The notes under the pieces: model-generated
Told to the model about the DNA's origin: nothing
Databases searched by the model: none
What the model saw: only the letters and a program-made list of their open reading frames with translations
Made by a program: the position numbers and the translations under genes
NCBI GenBank assembly: GCA_905233335.1
Contig: CAJOED010000006.1
Location: 1-17,807, forward strand
Reading direction: 5' to 3'
DNA length: 17,807 nucleotides
Source: an uncultured Synergistales bacterium
GTDB taxonomy: Bacteria; Synergistota; Synergistia; Synergistales; Aminobacteriaceae
Shown: positions 13,550-17,807 of the stretch, piece by piece
Numbering within the stretch: position 1 is the first letter of the stretch
How the letters are laid out: each line of letters begins with the position of its first letter

Positions 13550-14641
13550 ATGAAGAAGGCACTAATCACGGGAATAACCGGGCAGGACGGAGCATATCTG
13601 ACATCATATCTGCTGAAAAAGGGCTATGAAGTTCACGGCCTCAAGCGGAGAAGCTCAATCTTCAACACGGCGCGTATTGACAGATTTTACCGGGACTTGC
13701 ACGAGGAAGGACACAAATTTTTTCTGCACTACGGAGATCTCACAGACTCGTCGAACTTGATACACATGGTACAGATGATACAGCCCGACGAGATCTACAA
13801 CCTTGCGGCACAAAGCCACGTCAGCGTTTCGTTCGAGACTCCCGAATACACAGCAGACTCTGACGGACTCGGAACGTTGCGGCTCCTTGAGGCAATAAGG
13901 ATCTTGGGACTTGAGAAGCACACGAAATTTTACCAGGCATCGACGAGCGAGCTTTACGGAAAAGTTCAGGCAGTCCCTCAAAATGAAACTACTCCGTTCT
14001 ACCCTAGAAGCCCATATGCTGCGGCGAAACTTTATGCGTACTGGATCACGGTGAATTACCGCGAGGCGTACAACATGTTCGCGTGCAACGGTATTCTGTT
14101 CAACCACGAGTCAGAATTACGCGGCGAAACGTTCGTAACACGAAAAATCACGAGGGCGGCGGCACGTATTGCGCTTGGCCTTCAGGAGCGGACATATCTC
14201 GGCAACCTCAACGCACAGCGCGACTGGGGGCACTCTGAAGACTACGTGAAAGCTATGTGGCTGATACTACAGCAGGAGAAGCCTGAAGATTTCGTGATTG
14301 CTACGGGAGAGACGCATTCGGTGAGGGAGTTCGCGACGCTTGCGTTCCATGAGGCCGGTATGGACATCGACTGGCAGGGTGAAGGGCTTGACGAGAAAGG
14401 CATTGACACAAAGACCGGGCGTGTAGTAATTGAGGTTGACCCGCGATATTTCCGTCCGACAGAAGTAGACTTGTTACTTGGCGACCCGTCAAAGGCAGAG
14501 AAAAAGCTGGGGTGGAAACGCAAAATAACTTTCCCGGAACTCATAAAACGCATGGTAAAACATGACCTCGAACTTTTCAGGAAAGATATATTGATCCGCG
14601 ATGCCGGCTACAAGGTTACGAGCGCGCTGGAAGAAGCATAG
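13550..14641 (+). CDS. gmd: GDP-mannose 4,6-dehydratase
   Basis: Converts GDP-D-mannose to GDP-4-keto-6-deoxy-D-mannose using NADP, the branch point for GDP-fucose, GDP-rhamnose and GDP-perosamine. It is a 363-residue extended short-chain dehydrogenase. NADP-binding GITGQDG (8-14) is followed by KRRSSIFNTARID, YGDLTDSSNL, NLAAQSHV, the catalytic Thr132 and Glu134 (ASTSELYG) with Tyr156 and Lys160 (YAAAK), NHESELRGETFVTRK (185-199) and RDWGHSEDYV. It starts 3 bases after wzt with its RBS GGAGA inside the end of wzt. No epimerase or reductase for the next step lies in the window. It presumably supplies a deoxyhexose for the polysaccharide exported by Wzm/Wzt. Confidence 0.96.
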   Translation: MKKALITGITGQDGAYLTSYLLKKGYEVHGLKRRSSIFNTARIDRFYRDLHEEGHKFFLHYGDLTDSSNLIHMVQMIQPDEIYNLAAQSHVSVSFETPEYTADSDGLGTLRLLEAIRILGLEKHTKFYQASTSELYGKVQAVPQNETTPFYPRSPYAAAKLYAYWITVNYREAYNMFACNGILFNHESELRGETFVTRKITRAAARIALGLQERTYLGNLNAQRDWGHSEDYVKAMWLILQQEKPEDFVIATGETHSVREFATLAFHEAGMDIDWQGEGLDEKGIDTKTGRVVIEVDPRYFRPTEVDLLLGDPSKAEKKLGWKRKITFPELIKRMVKHDLELFRKDILIRDAGYKVTSALEEA

Positions 14642-14659
14642 AGAGAAGAAGCATAGAGA
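14630..14659 (+). repeat. Perfect 15-base tandem duplication at the gmd stop
   Basis: GAAGAAGCATAGAGA occurs twice in direct contact (14630-14644 and 14645-14659). The first copy contains the gmd stop codon and the second repeats it in frame (EEA stop, REEA stop). This looks like a recent slippage event with no effect on the protein. Confidence 0.85.
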
Positions 14660-14664
14660 GTAAT

Positions 14665-14695
14665 GCGGGAGGGCTGCTAGTCGTCGTCCTCCTGC
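14665..14695. terminator. Possible hairpin between convergent gmd and the nuclease gene
   Basis: GCGGGAGG (14665-14672) can pair with CCTCCTGC (14688-14695) over 8 positions with one G.U. It lies between the convergent gene ends, and the nuclease stop codon is in the loop. No T-run follows on either strand, so intrinsic termination is doubtful. Confidence 0.25.
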
Positions 14696-17490
14696 AAAAT
14701 TTCTCCCTTGAACTCACCTTTTCGGCACAAACTTTTCACACTGCACCACCGGCATAAATCAGAGTCGTAATCGGGCGCGAACTCTCCTGATTTCAGAACT
14801 CTCACGGCACAATTCATAGCGTATTCACCCTCACTAATTCTTTCTGCTATGTCCGTGTTGAACTTTTTGGACTTGTGCCCGCTGAAAATTTTTGAGGTCA
14901 TGCCGTCAAAACTTCCCGAAATCTGCCCGTCCTCAAGTCCGAGAATATACACTCCCGACAATTTGCACTCACTGAACAACGCCGCGTACACAGAGAGCTG
15001 AAGCCCATACGAGAACTTTTCACGCCCGTCAACATTCCACGAACGCCCGGTGATTTTCGTACTGCCCTCATAGTTTGCGCCGTTTCCTTCTTTGTAGTCA
15101 GCAATGAACGCGATATATTCTCCGTCGGGGTTTCGCAAAATCTCTATTCTGTCGCATTGTCCCAAGAACGTAACGCCGTCTATCGTTGCTTTCAGGTGTG
15201 CTTCGTCCTCAAGGAGTATTTTTTCGTGTTCGTAGCCCGCCTCATGAAGTGCGTCGATTATTGCCGACTGCAGAATGATTAATCTGTTGACCCTGAACGT
15301 TATACCCTTCAGCTTGCGTTTCAGCCGGAAGTCATGAACTAGGCGCGAAAACTCCCCGTAGTCTTCACCGTCAGCGAGTAATAATTTCTGCCATTCTGTT
15401 TTTGCTGTGTGCGTGAAGATTTTTCCTGACGCGCTCATGTCCACGCGGTATTTTCTCCATACGCACTCCCAGTACTTGTGAAGCATGTTCCCCCACTCGT
15501 ATGCGGGAGCTATCTCCGTGTCTTTCTCGTAGATTGCCGCCTGCTTTTTCTGCCACCATACGAACGGACACCCCAAAAGCTCGTGAATATCGCTTGCACC
15601 GACAGCATGAGCCTTCTTCATGATGACGGGAATTTTTCGGGGCTGTGCTTCTCCTGCGTCAACTTCCGGGAACGTGAAGCCGTCATTGCCGAGCAGAATA
15701 CTTATGCCTTCCGATGTCCTCGCGTCCTTCACCCATCCCGGAAAATCCTCAAAGAATCTCCTCATGAACGGGGACTCGCTGACAGGACGACCTTCATCAT
15801 CAAGTTCGGGGCGTGAGATCACCGTAATTTTTTCGCCCGTGTGTATCAACCGACGGAAGAGTGCTTCACGTTGTGCGGCCTTGTCAGTCAGCGTGGGAAT
15901 GTGCAGAATTTCGCGTTCTGCAGCTCCGAGAAGCGGCGAACTCGTGATGTTCCCCGACCATGATTTTTGGGTTATGCCGGTCATGAGCCACACAGGGAAT
16001 GCGGCCAGGACGGGAGGCTGTCCCGTGAAGATACGTACGGCGTTCGAAATTTGCACGGGGGCGCGGGTGTTCGTGTTCCTGCACCAGTCCTCAAGAAATT
16101 CATACGCTTCATCACCGTTCATTCTGTCGTCCTGTACTTTTCCCAAGTCAGGCATAAGCTCATCAAGCGCAAGTGATTTCTGCTCCACCGTCTGAATTGC
16201 GCTCGCTGTGAGACGTATGCTCTCGTCAAGTTCCGGGAAGGGTGATATTTTGTCGTCGTGATTGAGCCACAGCCCGTCAGCCGTAAGAAACTCACGAAAC
16301 GCATTCATTATTCGCGCCGGAGTATTTTTGTTCGCGAGGGTATCACAGAATTTTCTTATCGCACGTACAGCCCTCAAAGCGTCTGAAAAAGGTTTCTCGT
16401 CATGCTGTGATAAATACTCTTCCCACGAATCAAGCCCGGAAACACCTGCACGATAAGCGCGCATTACGGGGAAATTTTTTCCGGCAAAACATGACTGCGT
16501 GAAAAGCATTGCTGTATCGTACGTCGGAAAATTGCGGGTATTGAGGCTCCTTACTGCCGCTAACACTCTGCCCGGAAGAGTCTGACTGATACTCACGCCC
16601 GACATGAAGTCATAAGGCACGCCGTAACGCCCGAATGCCGCCGCAAATGCCTCTTCACGTCCCGCACTAATCATCATGCCGACATCGTCAAAGCTCGTTA
16701 TTTTTCCCTCGTCCGCCCATAGAGCCAGAGTCCGCGCGATAATCTCACTTTCGAGTCCCGGTTCTGCTGACGGTATCTCTATCACTCTGCCTGATGATGT
16801 TTTTGCTGTCGTCATTCCCCCGAACTGTGAACTGACATCATGAAGCCCGGCCAAGTACGATTCAGGCTTGACGATAATTAGCTCCCTGCACCTGTCATTG
16901 AGGCCCTGCACGAGTTCAAGCTGTCCGTGATTGAACGACATGAAGCCCACGAACACAATAACGAGTTCACGCCCCCAGCTTTGCTCCTTGAGGAGTTCGG
17001 TATATGCTGATGTCCATATCTGGGCACTGTCGAGCAAATTATACTTTTCGAGGTACTCAATATAGCGCGCGTAAACTTCCGGGAGCAGGAATTCTGACGG
17101 GTTGTCGCTTTCCGGGATGTGAGTGAGCTGTTCGGGTTTGACGGCCTCATTCAGGAGTTCGCGTATGTCCGTAGAGATTACCGACAAAAAGCCGGGACGC
17201 GTGAGTCCGGGAAATTGTTTCTGCTTTTCGGGGTATTCAGCGAGCACTTCCTCAAGTATCGAGCGCAGAATAAGACGGTGGTCAGGGGGAGAAATTACGC
17301 GCCGTCTGTGAGTCCTGTTGATGTCCTCGTAGATTTCCTGCCACGTCCATACGTCGTAAGTTTCGGGGACGTGAAAGAATATTCTGTCCTTGCGCGAGGG
17401 TATCACGAACCTGAAAGTTTTTGCGTCGGGTTTCAGGCTTGTGATTATCGCGGGGATTTCTGACGCGTAATTATACGGGAGTATCTGCAT
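14677..17490 (-). CDS. AddB-like PD-(D/E)XK nuclease with iron-sulfur cysteines
   Basis: A 937-residue protein resembling AddB (RexB), the nuclease partner of the AddAB DNA-end resection enzyme. The C-terminal RecB-type nuclease shows GNMLHKYWE (His671), GQCDRIEI (Asp780), ADYKEG (Asp798, Lys800) and QLSVYAAL (Gln831). Four cysteines, C641 in LLGCPF and C913-x2-C916-x5-C922, match the AddB 4Fe-4S arrangement, including the C-terminal spacing. The N-terminal and middle part resembles a degenerate helicase (FVIPSRKDR where AddB has FLVPDQ), but the usual N-terminal GxxGSGKT Walker A is missing, and the protein is shorter than Bacillus AddB (about 1,166). No AddA helicase gene is adjacent. Its start overlaps the upstream small gene by 20 bases. 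It could be a divergent addB with addA elsewhere, or a distinct nuclease. Confidence 0.8.
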   Translation of the reverse strand: MQILPYNYASEIPAIITSLKPDAKTFRFVIPSRKDRIFFHVPETYDVWTWQEIYEDINRTHRRRVISPPDHRLILRSILEEVLAEYPEKQKQFPGLTRPGFLSVISTDIRELLNEAVKPEQLTHIPESDNPSEFLLPEVYARYIEYLEKYNLLDSAQIWTSAYTELLKEQSWGRELVIVFVGFMSFNHGQLELVQGLNDRCRELIIVKPESYLAGLHDVSSQFGGMTTAKTSSGRVIEIPSAEPGLESEIIARTLALWADEGKITSFDDVGMMISAGREEAFAAAFGRYGVPYDFMSGVSISQTLPGRVLAAVRSLNTRNFPTYDTAMLFTQSCFAGKNFPVMRAYRAGVSGLDSWEEYLSQHDEKPFSDALRAVRAIRKFCDTLANKNTPARIMNAFREFLTADGLWLNHDDKISPFPELDESIRLTASAIQTVEQKSLALDELMPDLGKVQDDRMNGDEAYEFLEDWCRNTNTRAPVQISNAVRIFTGQPPVLAAFPVWLMTGITQKSWSGNITSSPLLGAAEREILHIPTLTDKAAQREALFRRLIHTGEKITVISRPELDDEGRPVSESPFMRRFFEDFPGWVKDARTSEGISILLGNDGFTFPEVDAGEAQPRKIPVIMKKAHAVGASDIHELLGCPFVWWQKKQAAIYEKDTEIAPAYEWGNMLHKYWECVWRKYRVDMSASGKIFTHTAKTEWQKLLLADGEDYGEFSRLVHDFRLKRKLKGITFRVNRLIILQSAIIDALHEAGYEHEKILLEDEAHLKATIDGVTFLGQCDRIEILRNPDGEYIAFIADYKEGNGANYEGSTKITGRSWNVDGREKFSYGLQLSVYAALFSECKLSGVYILGLEDGQISGSFDGMTSKIFSGHKSKKFNTDIAERISEGEYAMNCAVRVLKSGEFAPDYDSDLCRWCSVKSLCRKGEFKGEILQEDDD

Positions 17491-17659
17491 GTAACTTTAT
17501 GAACTCCGACATTAACCGAAAATCGTCCTGACGTAATTTTTTCCCTGCCTTAAACTGTTTCCACTCATCGAAAAGATTACGTTTCCGCAAAAAATTAACG
17601 TGCGCCGTATAAATAGTTTCGCGCCATAAATCACTGAATGTTTTTGTGTTGTCTGCCAC
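17471..17659 (-). CDS. Small conserved-looking protein of unknown function, coupled to the nuclease gene
   Basis: A 62-residue, charged, mostly helical-looking protein (FSDLWRETIYTAHVNFLRKR, then LRQDDFRLMSEFIKLHADTPV) with no signal peptide or known motif. The GTG start has a strong AGGAGG 9 bases upstream and a TATAAT box about 35 bases upstream. The last 20 bases overlap the start of the nuclease gene, which itself has only a poor RBS, so coupled translation is likely. I recognise no family. It could be an accessory subunit of the nuclease or an unrelated leader gene. Confidence 0.6.
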   Translation of the reverse strand: MADNTKTFSDLWRETIYTAHVNFLRKRNLFDEWKQFKAGKKLRQDDFRLMSEFIKLHADTPV

Positions 17660-17693
17660 GCGGAAAAACCTCCTGCAACTTTGGGATATGATT

Positions 17694-17699
17694 ATTATA
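17694..17699 (-). promoter_or_regulatory. Candidate -10 element for the small gene and nuclease
   Basis: The minus strand reads TATAAT 34 bases before the GTG start, just downstream of the terminator of the preceding gene. No strong -35 is seen; the expected place falls in the terminator stem. Confidence 0.45.
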
Positions 17700-17706
17700 C
17701 GACATT

Positions 17707-17740
17707 AAAAAAACTGCCAGAGAGAATTACTCCCTGACAG
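17707..17740 (-). terminator. Strong intrinsic terminator of the gene at the right edge
   Basis: The minus strand reads CTGTCAGGGAG, a 5-base loop, CTCTCTGGCAG, then seven T. All 11 pairs form, with two G.U wobbles. It ends a minus-strand gene entering from beyond the right edge. Confidence 0.9.
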
Positions 17741-17755
17741 CATAATTCTTACTCA

Positions 17756-17807
17756 TCATAAATCTTGCTCATCAACCGCAACCGTGAATATTACTTCCAT
17801 GTCTCCC
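17756..17807 (-). CDS. 3' end of an unidentified gene (partial)
   Basis: The terminator at 17707-17740 implies a minus-strand gene ending here. One frame gives a C-terminus GDMEVIFTVAVDEQDL with two consecutive TGA stops at 17756-17758 and just beyond. A second frame would end earlier, at about 17772, as GRHGSNIHGCG. The first is favoured for its strand-like hydrophobic pattern and its closeness to the terminator. Too little sequence is present to name a product. Confidence 0.4.
   Translation of the reverse strand, partial: GDMEVIFTVAVDEQDL

Noticed and set aside
14104..14130. Unusual NHESELRGE in Gmd where E. coli has NHESPRRGE
   Set aside because: Variants at these two positions occur in the family, and all catalytic and cofactor residues are intact, so it is not a sign of altered function.

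Overview
The window (about 17.8 kb, roughly half GC) looks like a chromosomal segment of a flagellated diderm bacterium, most likely a member of the Synergistota. This is inferred, not proven. The flagellar switch uses a CheC-like/SpoA FliY next to FliM, FliL, MotB, MotA and FlbD, an arrangement known from Firmicutes, Thermotogae and Synergistota. The same window carries a Wzm/Wzt ABC exporter with a C-terminal carbohydrate-binding extension plus GDP-mannose dehydratase, which points to O-antigen export across a Gram-negative envelope. Host-associated Synergistota also often carry GLUG-repeat surface proteins like the one at the left edge.

Layout. (1) 1-940, minus strand: a secreted GLUG-type surface protein, cut by the window edge and broken by an apparent 1-base frameshift. 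It is preceded by a leader of about 135 nt that can fold into a long hairpin (982-1057). (2) 1130-5913, minus strand: a compact motility operon in transcription order flbD, motA, motB, [hicB, hicA], fliL, fliM, fliY, ending in a clear intrinsic terminator. A HicBA toxin-antitoxin pair is wedged between the stator gene motB and fliL. (3) 6051-7430, plus strand: an uncharacterised GAF-like protein divergent from flbD. (4) 7519-14641, plus strand: a closely spaced run of dxs, tlyA, an ankyrin-repeat gene, wzm, wzt and gmd. (5) 14677-17659, minus strand: an AddB-like PD-(D/E)XK nuclease with iron-sulfur cysteines but no visible Walker A motif, translationally coupled to a 62-residue protein of unknown role. 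It is convergent with gmd. (6) Right edge: the 3' end of another minus-strand gene and its strong terminator.

How it fits together. MotA/MotB form the ion-driven stator, FliL supports the stator, and FliM/FliY form the rotor switch that reads the chemotaxis signal. Both CheC-like phosphatase sites of FliY are degenerate here, suggesting a structural role only. In the plus-strand run, DXS starts the MEP isoprenoid pathway, which feeds undecaprenyl phosphate. Gmd makes the GDP-4-keto-6-deoxymannose precursor of deoxyhexoses. Wzm/Wzt export finished lipid-linked polysaccharide. TlyA modifies rRNA. The ankyrin protein has no predicted function.

I saw no tRNA, rRNA, CRISPR array or insertion sequence. 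The strongest oddities are the toxin-antitoxin pair inside the motility operon, the orphan AddB-like nuclease with its small partner, the degenerate FliY sites, and the frameshifted surface gene with its structured leader. No clearly new defence system is visible; the nuclease/small-protein pair comes closest.
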